Source of the DNA: Mesocentrotus franciscanus
Taxonomy: Eukaryota > Echinodermata > Echinoidea > Camarodonta > Strongylocentrotidae
DNA: 64,000 nucleotides
Assembly (NCBI GenBank): GCA_037976565.1
Contig: CP137670.1
Coordinates: 124,001-188,000 of the forward strand
Direction of reading: 5' to 3'
A program made the translations under genes and the position numbers. Positions 25,898-37,063 of the stretch are shown here, piece by piece. The notes beneath the pieces were generated by a model that saw nothing but the letters and a program-made list of their open reading frames with translations, had not been told where the DNA came from and ran no database searches. The stretch's first letter is position 1, and the number at the start of each line of letters is the position of its first letter.

Positions 25898-26289
25898 TCT
25901 GGACGAGGAAAACAATAACGATAAGGAAAAGAAGAATATTAAAGGGGGAGAATGTGATCGAAAACAAGGCAATGACGAAGATCGTCTTTGCAATAAACCT
26001 TGTGGGCATGTCGGACCATATTGGTAGATGCAATAAGATCCAGGTTGCCATTGCCATCGAGAACCAGAAATGGTAGATACGGTTTTCATGCAAAACTCTT
26101 GTCTTGAATAATAGCTCTCTACCCAACCCGCAAAAGGGTAACTAGGGTCCATGCGGTTGCCAGCATCATCTTTAGATGCGAATTGTTTGCGAGATCCTTC
26201 GTCCCAATCATTAGTAGGGCATCCGATGTAAGGCTTGGGAAGACCGTAGACCCCATCTGGCCACGTCAGAGGTATTCGGATGGCTGGAT
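25859..26289 (-). CDS. Apextrin-like exon 6: truncated ApeC domain
   Basis: The acceptor is ATCGGTAAG, with phase 1 entry matching exon 5. The frame encodes ApeC hallmarks: RIPLTWPDGVYGLPKPYIGC, FAGWVESYYSRQEFCMKT, WQWQPGSYCIYQYG and CPQG (about 26,000). ApeC domains are roughly 200 residues; only the first half is present. Beyond CPQG the frame becomes Ser/Phe-rich, loses all ApeC motifs and stops at 25,859, inside the repeat that ends at about 25,897. A weak donor-like AAG/GTTTAT just after CPQG might mean the domain continues in a later exon, but I found none. Confidence 0.75.
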
Positions 26290-27734
26290 CTTACCGATAA
26301 AACGACAAGTTGAGACATGATCACATCCTGAAATTTGTTGCTATTTTTGTTATCAAGTTATATATACCCTCAGCATCATTTTTTCTTCTTTCCGTAACGA
26401 TGTTATTTTTAAACAGTATGGGTAGGTTTTGCTTTTTTTGTTGCTCTTTTTTGTGGTTTATTTTTGCTATGTGTAATTTTCAACGAATTTTTTTGAATTT
26501 GCCTTCTTTTTGACAAATTATTCTTGCATTAAAATCATTATTTGTTACATTTATATAGAACTAAGCAATATTTTTTTCCTGTATTTTCAGACTTTAATAT
26601 TATTGTATATACTTAATCTGGACCAACAAGGCCATTGTGGAAAGCAGTTTGGTAATTGGAAGTGCTGCCCTGTAAAAATATAACTATGATAAATATAAAA
26701 CAAGGAGGATACCATCTCTGAGTGGGAAATTATCTTTAACCTTTCATTGGTCACCAGTGTCAATATTGCACAGTCGCTCATTTGCGACATGGACAAATTT
26801 GGGGCCAACGCAAAGGCTTTAATAAATTGCTCATCTCCGGTTTTGACAACCCTTTGACCAAATATATATATAAGTATTGCTTTGGAAATAGTGTAACTAT
26901 ACAAAAAAACCTTTCATATTTCTACCCATTGATAAAAAATAGTTTTTGTTTTACACTTCCATCTCAAAAAACTCTCCTAAGTTTTGAGTCCTGAAATGCT
27001 AGCCTCCTTTCATCTTTCCAATCTTCTTCTTTCTTTCTTTCTTTCTTTCCTTGAATTGTGTTATGTCTAGTCGTTTGAAGCCATTGGTTTAGAGCCGCAA
27101 TTATCCCTCTATATCATTACTATTAAGAATTTTAGAAACCAAATTAGCTATAGGTATGACGTTGTTGAGGAAACCCATCGACCTTGAACTCACTTTAAAG
27201 GGAAAGCCTGACAGAAAAAATCCAAAAGCAGATCAGTCGAAATAATAGAAAAAATTTGAAGTTAACAACCCCCTGCGTTATTTTGTTTTTTTATCATGTG
27301 GTCAATATACGAAATACTTTCAGATAACTAAACTGAAAAAAGACTACTTTAAACATATGTCAAAATGGTTTTCATGGAGCTATTCAAGACCGGAAATGGG
27401 CAATTTTTAATAGTCCTTTGTTGCACAAGTTAAAGCAGTCATCCATGTAGCTAAGGGTGACAGTAAAAAGAATGCCACTCCTCTATGCAAGAAAATTGTT
27501 ATTCCAAAAAAAAAAAAAAAAAAAAAAAACATCGACAAATTGAAAGGACACACCTATAATGACATGGGCTGCAGACCCCTCTCTAAAATGTGAGTGTTCA
27601 ACATTTTTTGTAAAACTAAGGTTCACTACATTTTTATTCAAGAAACAAAAACTGGTCACGCTATTTCAAATTAATTCTCATTCAATATACCTGAATTTAC
27701 AAATGAAAACAGCATCACTACAAGTCCATATTTT
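26290..27734. other. Apextrin-like intron 5, most of it
   Basis: Intronic, AT-rich. It has a TTTC microsatellite at about 27,027-27,049 and a long A run at about 27,507-27,529. No gene is seen. Confidence 0.5.
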
Positions 27735-28035
27735 GACTCCTATTATGTCAGTAAAGCCTGTTCAATATTTTCTTTCACTCACTAGGTCCCTATCAAAAGC
27801 CAAATGGAAAATTAGGACTTCTTTTTTCATTCTTTTCTTTTGGCTATTTTTTGCCATGCGCCGTATTCCAGTAAAACATTATCCATAATTTCTGTCACTC
27901 TATCCCCATTAAAAGAAAAATTTAAAAGTTAAGATTTTGTTTTTCATACCTGTGCTCTTCCTTATTTTACGCCATTCGCCATAATTCAGTAAAGCCTTGT
28001 CCATATGTCGTTTCACAATTTCACTATCAAATGAA
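27735..28035 (-). repeat. Exon-end tandem repeat, about 119-bp period, three copies
   Basis: The motif CAGTAAA and its surroundings (GCC-TTC-GCC before it, TTTCACTC and CTATCAAA after it) recur at 27,749, 27,869 and 27,987. The copy at 27,987 is inside apextrin-like exon 5. The two at lower coordinates lie in the intron just after the donor and are diverged. The donor of the real exon (GGTATGA) is not conserved in the copies. Confidence 0.7.
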
Positions 28036-28132
28036 GCGGTGCAGAGGCCTTCAGATATATATTCATCTAATCCCGTCCAGTAGTCGTTTACGAAGATCTC
28101 TGGCATGGCAATCAGTTTTAAGCCAATGGGCT
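27950..28132 (-). CDS. Apextrin-like exon 5: MACPF C-terminal end
   Basis: The acceptor is TTCTATAG and the donor GTATGA. The phase fits exon 4, and the split codon plus this exon give the family motif around PIGLKLIAMPEIF. SEGLCTASF and RHMDKALLNYGEW follow, typical of the last MACPF helix region. The 3' half of this exon also exists as two decayed tandem copies in the following intron. Confidence 0.85.
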
Positions 28133-28810
28133 CTATAGAAAAGAAGACGATATGAGACAAAAACCAGAATTAAAACTCATGTTTTGCTCTGAACTCGGGT
28201 TTTCACGACAAACCATGTTTATAATTTTTTTAAATCTACATAATTATATGGAGAGTTCGGTCCCAAAACATTCTGCATCTATATAGTTAAGTTTGAGAAA
28301 ACAACTTTTTTCTATTCTTATTTACAGTGTTTTATTAATGTGATATTTTAAGCTTGCTCTGAAATACTACTGTATATTAAGCTTACATGTTTAATCACTT
28401 TTTAAATATTAGGTGCCTCTTTAATATTTACTTTTCTTTAATTAACTGAATAATTAATAATCATAATAATAATAAAACTAATGGTAATCATATGAATAAT
28501 AATATGGAAAGAATGGTGAAGGTGCACTAGTGACAACAGTTAAACAATATACAAACACGAAACAACCAAGTAAGATACAATATATGAAAGAGAAAGACAA
28601 AAAGAAGAAATGGTACTTTTCAAGTAATTGTAAGCCAAATCCCCCAGTAGACGAGCAGCAGCATTCTGTAGCCTATTTTTTGTAATCGTATAAGTTTATT
28701 GTGAAGTATACAATAATGCTATATTGAATTACTTTTAATATTGTGGACAGCATGTTTACGAATTACTAAATTTTGATCGATTACGTCAGCAAAGTAGGTA
28801 AATAACATAC

Positions 28811-28961
28811 CGTTTAATTCCTCGGTTCCGATTCTGTACTTTGAGTAACTGTTGCCAAACCTGGTTTCACTGTCCATTGCGCCATTAAAGGATTCCATAT
28901 CGACCGCTACGGAAGAGCTGAAGCCACCATAGGCTCCCGAAGCACTGATGCTTCCTCCAAC
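28811..28961 (-). CDS. Apextrin-like exon 4: MACPF glycine/serine-rich segment
   Basis: Fifty codons plus one base (phase 0 in, phase 1 out), acceptor TTGTACAG, donor GTATGT. It encodes GGSISASGAYGGFSSSVAVD and ends in YRIGTEELN, which fit the family's second transmembrane-hairpin region and the strand before the EPIGLK motif. The preceding intron (28,962-34,196) is the largest and carries most of the inserted repeats. Confidence 0.85.
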
Positions 28962-28965
28962 CTGT

Positions 28966-29075
28966 ACAATGATAATGATAATAATAATTATAATAAAAAC
29001 GATAATAATAATAACAATATTAATAATAAATATAATAAAAAATAGTAATAATAATAATAATAAATAAATAATAAT
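28966..29075. repeat. AAT-type microsatellite
   Basis: Imperfect run of AAT/TAA triplets directly upstream (in gene sense) of the exon 4 acceptor. Confidence 0.85.
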
Positions 29076-30925
29076 TAAGATAACATTAATGACGATGGTA
29101 AAAATAAATTACATTTGTAAGGGCCTATTCCACTTAAAAATCAAGTGGTCAAAGCGTTCTAGTGCAAAGCATGAAAATCACATAGCATATACGCAAGAGT
29201 ACAACTAGGTAGGAACAAACACGAAGTAGAAAGAGAAAGATTAATTATATGCCAAATCAAAAAGACATGTTTTCAGATAATTTGTATACACTTCATCAGT
29301 AGAGTACCCTAACAACTGTAGGAGATAGAGCTCTGAGCTGAGTTTTGTTCTTCCTCCCATTGTGATGTTTATAATGTTTATGTTTCTACCCCCTCAAATT
29401 TTTGACAATCCAGTATAACGTTTTTCAATCGGGTTGCCGCGAGAGTGTTTTAGTTTAATTAAGATTATAATTAATCAAAAGTATAATTAGAAATAATTTT
29501 TCATGGAAAGAAAGTATCAGAAACTGCAAGATGTCCAAAAATAATTCGCTTTGGGTATTTTGATCAGGAAATTAAATTTCAGAGATAGAAAAGTGGGTCA
29601 AACTTTAGAAACGGGATAGTTTCAGACAGCGACGCCCATGAATATCCCCATATTTTTATATGAAAATATTCGGGCACCTCGCTCACAAATATCAGCATGA
29701 TTTGGGCAGCATGCCGCCCGAATATAACCTTATGTATTCTATTTATATAGAAATGAGATTTATACCACAATTGGGGTGACGGAAAACTTTTTAACTATTA
29801 AAAGGATGCCGTGACTTAACAAAAAGAAAAGAAAAACGCTGGCCTAGTAGACTATAAAGACTGCCCCCCCCCCGTGACTGAGCCCACGCTACGCCAATTT
29901 TCGTAAATTGGGCATTTCGGCATTTCGTAAATACCCTGGCTCGTAAATGCTCAAGCAATTGCTAGGGACTGACCTTCCATCTAACCTGCATGAGAGATAT
30001 AGCTCGAACATAGTTGTCTTAAGTTTTCAACATATTTTTCAAAACGGGTCAAATACCAAAAAACTAGCGTTTATTTGGACTATAAATATAAAGGGTTAAC
30101 ATGTAAATACTTTTAAGCGATATTGCATGTCAGGCACGTGGGCTGGCGCGCAAATCTGGTAATATTGACTGGTAATGGTAATGGAAATTTTACAATAAAG
30201 TAACCCAATCAGATCAAAGTGTCTTAGAGGGACAAATCAAAAGCGGTTTGTGCACTGAGGGATTGTCAATTTTTATCACGATCGCAACTACTCACAAAAA
30301 AATCAAGGTAATTTCAGTAGCCTTGGATGTCACCTATTAGAATGCGTGAACAAGAGAATAATGCATTACATAATCCGGAGATGATTTCTAATGGATATGC
30401 CCTCATGTTGATATTTTTCACCAATAAATACCACTTTTCTTTTTCTCCTTCTCCTTAATTTACAAACTGGCTGCAGTAGAAACAATCTGACATACTGCTA
30501 TTTAAAGTGATAACAGAGCAATATAGCTGTATGAGTTCACGTCATTTAAATTCAAGAGCAATGTCCGCTACTAGCTTTAAAAAGAAAGTGAGTGCAGTTT
30601 CAGATGCGAAATATCGAAAGGTCATTAACACCATTCCAACACTTTTAATCTATAACATGAAGATGCCCGTATTGATGTAGAGTGTAACCTGTGGTAGTCG
30701 GTCAATAACATGGTAGGGAAAAATCAAATAACGTATTGGTTTTGCGGGTGGGCCTTCAATTTCTTTTGTTTGCCACTCTTTGATTTACAAATTTAATTGT
30801 CTTTTTGAAGAATAAACAGCTGCAGTTGTGTTGTTCATGGAAAAATTGCTCGATATGGGATTAACCATATTTGTCCATAAAACTGTATTTTGATTTGATT
30901 TATGGGTCAGCATAATGGCTTTTGG
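29076..30925. other. Intron sequence of the apextrin-like gene, no gene seen
   Basis: AT-rich intronic DNA. A short ATATTCGGGCA/CCTCGCT motif near 29,668 also occurs near 36,520-36,565 and may be a minor repeat. Nothing coding is recognised. Confidence 0.4.
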
Positions 30926-31072
30926 CAGGCGCGGATCCAGGATTTCTTAGGGGGGGAGGCCCAAATTTGAAATTATGCGATCCAAATATTGGTACGTAAT
31001 GGTGACCAGCAGTGGCGTAATGAGCAAAAACGTTTATTTTTTTTTGGGGGGGGGGGCAGACAAAAAAATCTG
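30926..31072 (+). repeat. Partial left end of the CAGGCGCGGATCCAGG element
   Basis: Nearly identical to the first 150 bases of the element at 31,334, then stops abruptly after AAAAAATCTG, where a TTGAG tandem tail begins. It is probably a duplicated or interrupted end. Confidence 0.7.
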
Positions 31073-32044
31073 TTGAGTTGAGTTGAGTTCTGTTAAGCGA
31101 ATACAAAAGAAAGAACAGGCAATGTGGCGAGAAATCTTGCGCGTAATTTAGCAGAGGAAGACTAAAAGGGGACAAAAGCAAAATAATTGTAACATGTTTT
31201 TTTCTAAAGATCGAGCTAACTAGAGCGGAAAAAGGATAACGATGATGAGATCATGATTAGCTCTAGTTCTCTAATTATGTATTTTTCTCTGGTTTTGTTT
31301 TTAGACCACATGATCCAACTGACTTGCATCAGGCAGGCGCGGATCCAGGATTTCTTAGGGGGGGCGGCCCAAATTTGAAATTATGCGAGCCAAATATTTG
31401 TACGTAATGGTGACCAGCAGTGGCGTAATGAGCAAAAACGGTTTTTTTTTTTTTGGGGGGGGGCAGACAAAAAAATCTGCATCTTCCCACTTACCTCCAG
31501 GCCCCACTGAACGTTTTTCAAAGTGGGTGGGGACGCTAAAGTATTTGTGATCAAGTAGAGCGTAGCGCAAATTGGCGTGGGGTCTAGGGGCAAACGCCGG
31601 CGGGGATCAAAGGGCGGAGGCCCTGGAAGCTCAGGGGATATGGGCATTTAATTACGGCCAGATGAGCATATTTTGATACCTTAATTCATGACACTGGCAG
31701 GTCACTCATTGGCGTGGTGTCCAGGGGGAGGGTTTTAGGCATTTTATAACGGTCAGTTAAGTATTCAGGGCCGCCTCAGGACCCCTTGTGGAGTCGAAAG
31801 GGCGGAGCCCCCGGAAGCTCAGGGTTTTTGTCTCGCCTGCGTAGCAAAAGCGAGACATAGGCGCCGCTTTTCCGGTGGCGGCGGCGGCGACGGCGGCGGC
31901 GTCAACATCAAAAACTTAACCAAGGTTAAGTTTTAGAATTTTTAATATAATTTTGAAAGTATAAGTTCTTATTCAATGAAACTTGGACTAAAGGGTTATC
32001 AAGTATCCCTTATGATGTGAGAAGAATTTCAGGTCACAAAGTCA

Positions 32045-32057
32045 AGGTCAAAGGTCA
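32045..32057 (+). promoter_or_regulatory. DR1-type nuclear-receptor motif
   Basis: A perfect AGGTCA-A-AGGTCA, the consensus for RXR/HNF4/COUP-TF-type dimers. It lies within the transposable repeat and is a sequence match only. Confidence 0.4.
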
Positions 32058-32235
32058 TTTAAGGTCAACAAACTTAGACCATGTTGTGGCATCATCATCA
32101 AAAACTTAACCTGAGGTTAAGTTTTTGAATTTTTAATATAATTTTGAAAGTATAAGTTATTATTCAATGAAACTTAGACTAAAGGCATATCAAGTATCCC
32201 CAATCATGTGAGTTGAATTTCAGGTCACTAAGTCA

Positions 32236-32248
32236 AGGTCAAAGGTCA
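32236..32248 (+). promoter_or_regulatory. Second DR1-type nuclear-receptor motif
   Basis: The same perfect AGGTCA-A-AGGTCA in the next tandem block of the element. Confidence 0.4.
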
Positions 32249-32573
32249 TTTCCAGTCATCAAACTTAGACTATGTTGTGGCATCACGTTAAGATCTTGAA
32301 TTTTTATCGTAATTTTGAAAGTATACATTCCTATTCCATGAAACTTGAACGTAAGGGTTAAGTATCACCAATCATGTGATTAGTCTTTTAGGTGACAAAG
32401 TCAAGGTCAAATGTCATTTCAGGTCTGCATATTCTTAGTTAATATTCACTTCAAAATGCTGATTAGATTCAGAGGATTTCATTTTGGGGGGCCTGCTAAT
32501 GGGCAAACCTGCCTATCAATAATGTCCCTACCTCAATTTTTCATCATATCGAATTGCGTAATGCAGGCGAGAC

Positions 32574-33175
32574 CGCCGAGAGCGTTTCACTTGTTAGATT
32601 ACGGTCAGATGAACATATTTTGATACCTTATTTGTGACACTCGCAGGTCACTAAATGGCGAGGGTCCAGGGCGAACCCCCGGAAGCTCAAGGGTTTTAGG
32701 CATTAAATTACAGTCAGGTGAGTATCCAGGGGCCCGCCTTGGGGCCCTTGGTTGGGTCCAGGGCAGAGCCCCCGGAAGCACAGGGGTTTTATGCGTTTAA
32801 TTACGGTCAGATGAGCATTTTTGTTATACCTTATTGACAGAAGCAGGACACTATTTAGCGTCGGGTCCAGGGGGCGGAGGCCCAGAAGCTCAGGTGTTTT
32901 AGGCGTTTAATTACTGTCAGATGAGCCTATTTTGATACCTTATTTGTGACACTGGCAAGACAATAATTGGTGTGGGGTCCAGGGGGCGGAGTCCCCAGAA
33001 GCTCAGGGGTTTAGGCATTAAATTACCGTCAGATGAGCATCCAGGGCCTGCCTTAGATCCCTAGGTGGAATCAAGGGGCAGAGCCCCCGGAAGCTCAGGG
33101 GTTATAGGCATTTAATCACGGTCAGATGAGCATATTTTTATACCCCATTATTTTTTGACACTGGCAGGTCACTAT
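32574..33175 (+). repeat. Minisatellite, about 130-bp units
   Basis: Units share the order TTACGGTCAGATGAGCAT, GACACTGGCAGGTCACT, GGGTCCAGGGGGCGGAG and CCCCGGAAGCTCAGGGG. About two further units lie before the inserted element, at 31,560-31,829. Confidence 0.8.
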
Positions 33176-33290
33176 TCTTTCTTTCTAATTTTCTTTAATA
33201 TACTTTTTCAAAAAAAGTTGGGGGGCTCGAGGCCCTCGATCCCCGCAGTTCCGCGGGCCCTGACATGTAGGCCTCTAAATAAGCATATTT

Positions 33291-33480
33291 CTTGCCTGAC
33301 TGTAAATTTAGGAATTTATTATTTTCCAACAAACGCATAAAAGAGTATAATTTACTAAAAAGTGAGGAAAAAACTCGGAAATATCTTGCTTGACTGTAAA
33401 TTTAGGAATTTGTTATTTTCCAACAAACGCATAAAAAAATATAATTTACTAAAAAAGTGAGGAAAAAACTCGGAAAATTG
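33291..33480 (+). repeat. Two-copy tandem duplication of about 95 bp
   Basis: 33,291-33,385 and 33,386-33,480 are nearly identical (GACTGTAAATTTAGGAATTT, then AACAAACGCATAAAA, then AAAAACTCGGAAA). Confidence 0.85.
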
Positions 33481-33589
33481 TGTCATTTCAGCAAGTGTCC
33501 CTTTCTCTCTCTCTTTTAGGTTTGCTGTAGGGGCAGGGGCCTTTAGACTCCCCTCCCCGATCCACACGTTGTTGGCGGAATTAATCGCA

Positions 33590-33960
33590 ACTGATCTCCC
33601 CTTCTTTTCACCCTTTTCTTTTCTTCTTCGTCTTTTTGTTCCCTTTCCTTCCTTCTCTCTATTTTGGGGGCGGGGAGGGGGTTAAAGCAAGCCCCCGATC
33701 CACAACTTGGCGGGAAAATTGCAACTGATATCCCCTTCTTTTTCTTTTCTTCTTCCTCTTTTTTCCTTCCCTTTATCTCCTCTTTCCTTTTTCTTTCCCT
33801 TTCCTTCCTTCTCTCTTATTTTTTTACTAGGGGGCAACAGCCTAGGAGGCAATGCCCTTTCGGCCCCTCCCCCGACCTCCTTCTTTTCCCCCTTTTCTTC
33901 TTCCTTCAGATTCTTCTTTTCCTTCTCTCTCTTTTTTTTTTTGGGGCCAAGGCCCGCTCG
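33590..33960. repeat. Long pyrimidine-rich tract
   Basis: The plus strand is almost entirely C and T. Two related blocks (about 33,545-33,690 and 33,690-33,830) indicate tandem duplication. The long open frames on both strands are composition artefacts. Confidence 0.7.
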
Positions 33961-34083
33961 GCCTCCCCCCTGGATCCGCGCCTGGCTTTTGGGGTCAAAA
34001 CACAAGTTGCGAAAACCCCACTTTTTCGTTCTATACAGTTCGAAGCGAGTGTATTTCGCTGACAGTGTCATGGAATTACCCTT

Positions 34084-34165
34084 TAACACGCGCACGCACA
34101 CACACACACGCACACCCATATATATACACACACACATACAAATTACCCACACGCACACATACACA
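34084..34165. repeat. CA-type microsatellite
   Basis: CACA/CGCACA repeats, just downstream (in gene sense) of apextrin-like exon 3. Confidence 0.85.
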
Positions 34166-34196
34166 AACAAATGTTAATTCTGCTGAAAATTCTTAC

Positions 34197-34286
34197 ATTT
34201 TGAGCTGCGTAATTGACGAAGGATGATCGTTGTTCTTCCAAGATTTCACCTTTCCTGATTCCCAAATTAACCTCTTCAACAGCATG
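34197..34286 (-). CDS. Apextrin-like exon 3: MACPF strand segment
   Basis: Exactly 30 codons, phase 0 at both ends, with acceptor CAATAG and donor GTAAGA. It begins with the His that completes the W-G-T-H signature and runs through HAVEEVNLGIRKGE and SSFVNYAAQN, typical of the stretch after the signature in apextrin-type MACPF proteins. No defect is visible. Confidence 0.8.
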
Positions 34287-34354
34287 CTATTGAAGAAGAA
34301 AAATTAATAATGTTATTTTTTAGTTCTGTTGTATCAATTAGTAATATTATTATT

Positions 34355-34560
<206 letters not shown>

Positions 34561-34902
34561 ATAATTATAGTTATATAATGCCTTTTCCGGAAGGTATTAT
34601 ATAGTTCATCTAATATTCATTTATTTTACATATATTTATTCGTTTGACCATGTAAAAATGAAAGAATACCAAATTTCAAGTAATAGAAAGATACAGAGTT
34701 AAATAAGAAAGAATGGCATTTGGGCCGGGGTTCGTGAATTCGAAATTCTTCCCTTTTGCCTAGCATGTCATACTATATCACATACCATTCCGAAAAATAT
34801 GATAGATACTGCAAGATACACATTGGCCTAATAGTCGGAATAAATGCGGGGCCTCAGGAAGAACAGCATTAATGCTGATGAGATCTCGGGGTGTATTTTT
34901 AC

Positions 34903-35123
34903 CGTCCCCCAGTCTTCCATGAATTCCATATATTTCGTCTTATCTGCTTCCGTGTAGTTCTGTGGAAGGCTGCAGGCGGCAGCCACAAAGTCGGGTGACA
35001 GTAAATGTTTCCCGAAGTGCGCAAGATCCGTCCGGTAACGTGCTTGCCCAAGGTTTGTGATTGTCTCGTTACTTAGAAACACAGATCCTTCACTAGACGT
35101 TCTGTCAGCCACTTGTTTGTAAC
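34903..35123 (-). CDS. Apextrin-like exon 2: MACPF core with signature
   Basis: The acceptor is ATTACTGTAG and the donor GTAAAA. The exon enters in phase 1, matching the exon 1 exit, and leaves in phase 0. It encodes 73 codons, including FGKHLLSPDFVAAACSLP and YMEFMEDWGT. With the first codon of the next exon (His), the latter matches the MACPF signature Y/W-G-T-H. The exon is intact. Only the start of the domain's central region seems short, so a small unseen exon upstream is possible. Confidence 0.85.
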
Positions 35124-35442
35124 CTACAGTAATTATTTCAAATATTCATTTTCTTCATACTCTTTAACCGTTAATAATATGGTTAACCTACATAATGCCA
35201 TGCAAAGTTTTTTGTTTTTGATTTCTTAGATTGAATTCATACACTCTAGCTAGACATTTTTTTAAAGGTGATTGATACACATTAATAATAATATAATTTG
35301 CCATGATTTCATTCCGTAGAAAATATACCGTTCTTCACACTTCAGATCTAACGAATCTTACAACCATTCACATAAATGTAATGTATTGTTCGTCATGCTG
35401 TCGGTGTGGGGTCGGACTCGTTAGCGTAAATGAGGTATTATT

Positions 35443-35540
35443 AGGGACTTTTAGATTTGCACGACGAGAACGTGGACTGCTACGTGGACACCCTTAAAGG
35501 CAATGTGACGTCATTTTAAGGCACACTGCCGGGCACTGCT
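35443..35540 (+). mobile_element. Partial copy of the AGGGACTTTTAGATT MITE
   Basis: Starts AGGGACTTTTAGATTTGCAC and continues ACGAGAACGTGGACTGC, matching one arm of the complete copy at 38,029-38,191. The other end is lost. Confidence 0.7.
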
Positions 35541-35699
35541 GCGAATTGGAAGCTGACGACTTACGGGCACTTGCAGCGAATTGGACATCGGCCGTGGCAC
35601 CTTCGTAGCCACCTGAAAAGAAGTAGATCGAAGGATATTGGCAGGATTGGTGGTGTTGGTTGTAGGGTACGAGGAACAATAGGAATGGAAGTCATGGAG

Positions 35700-35959
35700 C
35701 AGGGGCGGATCCAGAGGGAGGAAGCGGGGGGCCCCCTTTTTTCCTTCCGAAAAAAAGAATGAAAAAGCTAAGAAATATTTACATAAATGTTCAGTTTACG
35801 CATTCAGAAATGCCTCAGAATGTACCATAGAGCATCTTAAGGTTCAACATTTTCCGGGGCCCTTTAGTGTGCCCCGGACCCCACGACGTAAAAGCTTCGC
35901 GCTCGCAATTTCGTACATTTCACGCCTCTCCTTTTTCGGAAATCCTGGATCAGTCCCTG
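35700..35959. mobile_element. MITE of the GGCGGATCCAG family
   Basis: Begins CAGGGGCGGATCCAG and ends TGGATCAGTCCCTG. The interior is alignable by eye to 23,746-23,947. Confidence 0.75.
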
Positions 35960-36009
35960 TGGAGGGGGAGGGTTGACAGAAAAATCCAACTACTCTGTAA
36001 GAAATTAGA

Positions 36010-36312
36010 AGACAAAAATCTGAGAAACAGAAAAGTGAAAGTTTGAATGAAATCGAACAAAAATAAGACAGTTTAGAAATTTTGAAAGTTGTTATCACTC
36101 TATGTATGGGCTCTTCAAATTGACTTAATAGGTAATGCCATTAGGACGTAGTGAAGAACATCTTTCCGAACACACAAAATGACTGATTTTTTTTTTTTAA
36201 TGAAATGTATGACTCAGGAGAATCTTTTCTTATTAGGAGACCTACAATAATACTCTATGCATGATATAGTTTGAGCAGCGCCCCAAGGGAGACGGCACTT
36301 ACGAGAAAAACA
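36010..36312 (+). repeat. Interspersed repeat, copy 1
   Basis: Shares with 62,115-62,395 the motifs TTTTGAAAGTTGT, AATGACT, GACCT-CAATAATA and GCGCCCCAAGGGAGA followed by ACTTACGAGAAAAAC. The same orientation and spacing are kept. Family unknown. Confidence 0.7.
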
Positions 36313-36659
36313 TGATTAAGGATATGTTTTAAACGACGAACGGGAGAAAAATCTTCGAAAAAAATGTAGTTATACATTTTTTTATGTTGCAATTGTGATT
36401 TGTAAGGCCTTTCACAATATCCTATCACTTTTGCAAACGTTAACACTTAGTTTGCTTGCTTCGCCTCTCTGCACGGTCGCTCGTTTGAAACATGTTCATA
36501 TAAATATTGATATCAGATATATTCGGGCATATTGCTGCCCGAATGTGATGATATTCGGCCACTTCGCTATAAGATAATAACCCGGTACGAATTTTTGTTG
36601 TAATACTTTTACTTCGGCGGCCTCGTTTTGTTTTGTTTTTGGCTGTTATCGTTCTTCCA

Positions 36660-36960
36660 ACTATTTTCTCTTCATCTGAAATATTTGTTTTCTCACAAAA
36701 CTTTTTATCTTTCCCTTCCGTTTTCTTTCCTCTTCCTCTCTTTCTTTCTTAGTTTCCTTTTTGTTTCTTCTTTCCTTGTCTTTCCTTTCCCCCATTTTTT
36801 ATCATTTAATTTCCCTTTTCATTTCTTCTTCTCCCTTTTTTTTAAATTTCCTTCCCTCTTTCCTTTCTGTTGGTCTTTCCCTTTTTTTGCCAACAGAGGC
36901 GGCGCATTTATACCGACAGAATGTTTTAGTGTGGGGTTCTCCCCCCCCCCCCTCTTCAAG
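36660..36960. repeat. Pyrimidine-rich tract
   Basis: Mostly C and T on the plus strand, ending in a C run at about 36,942-36,951. It gives a spurious Phe/Ser/Leu-rich open frame. Confidence 0.6.
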
Positions 36961-37063
36961 AGACTCCCCTGTCTGCAAAGGACTATTGTTGCATGTAAAT
37001 TGTTCAATTGTACAATTTTCCCTCCCGTCAGAGCTGATTTGCCAAGTTTAGATAACACTCACC

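Larger units (their letters stand above)
31830..32573 (+). mobile_element. GTCTCGCCTGC-ended repeat, plus-oriented copy
   Basis: Bounded by GTCTCGCCTGC and GCAGGCGAGAC. A CGG/CGGCGG-rich stretch sits near the left end. About three tandem blocks of roughly 180 bp follow, most starting with a TTAACC...GGTTAA palindrome and ending with AAGGTCAAAGGTCA-like sequence. It interrupts the surrounding minisatellite, so it arrived later. Confidence 0.8.
31334..33984. mobile_element. 2.65 kb element with CAGGCGCGGATCCAGG ends
   Basis: The left end CAGGCGCGGATCCAGG is exactly inverted at the right end (CCTGGATCCGCGCCTG). The inside has a minisatellite (31,560-31,830 and 32,574-33,175) split by an inserted GTCTCGCCTGC-type element, a direct duplication (33,291-33,480) and a long pyrimidine tract. 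No transposase is seen. The inverted ends resemble the short MITE at 55,787-55,941, suggesting a common family of non-autonomous elements. Confidence 0.65.

Noticed and set aside
25892..26030. Plus-strand Asp/Glu/Asn-rich frame resembling the missing ApeC half, as if by micro-inversion
   Set aside because: The likeness is short, partly made of repeat-derived sequence, and lacks the downstream CC-type ApeC motifs.
33664..34226. Long Phe/Ser/Pro-rich open frames on both strands
   Set aside because: Composition artefacts of the pyrimidine tract and CA microsatellite; all frames stay open.
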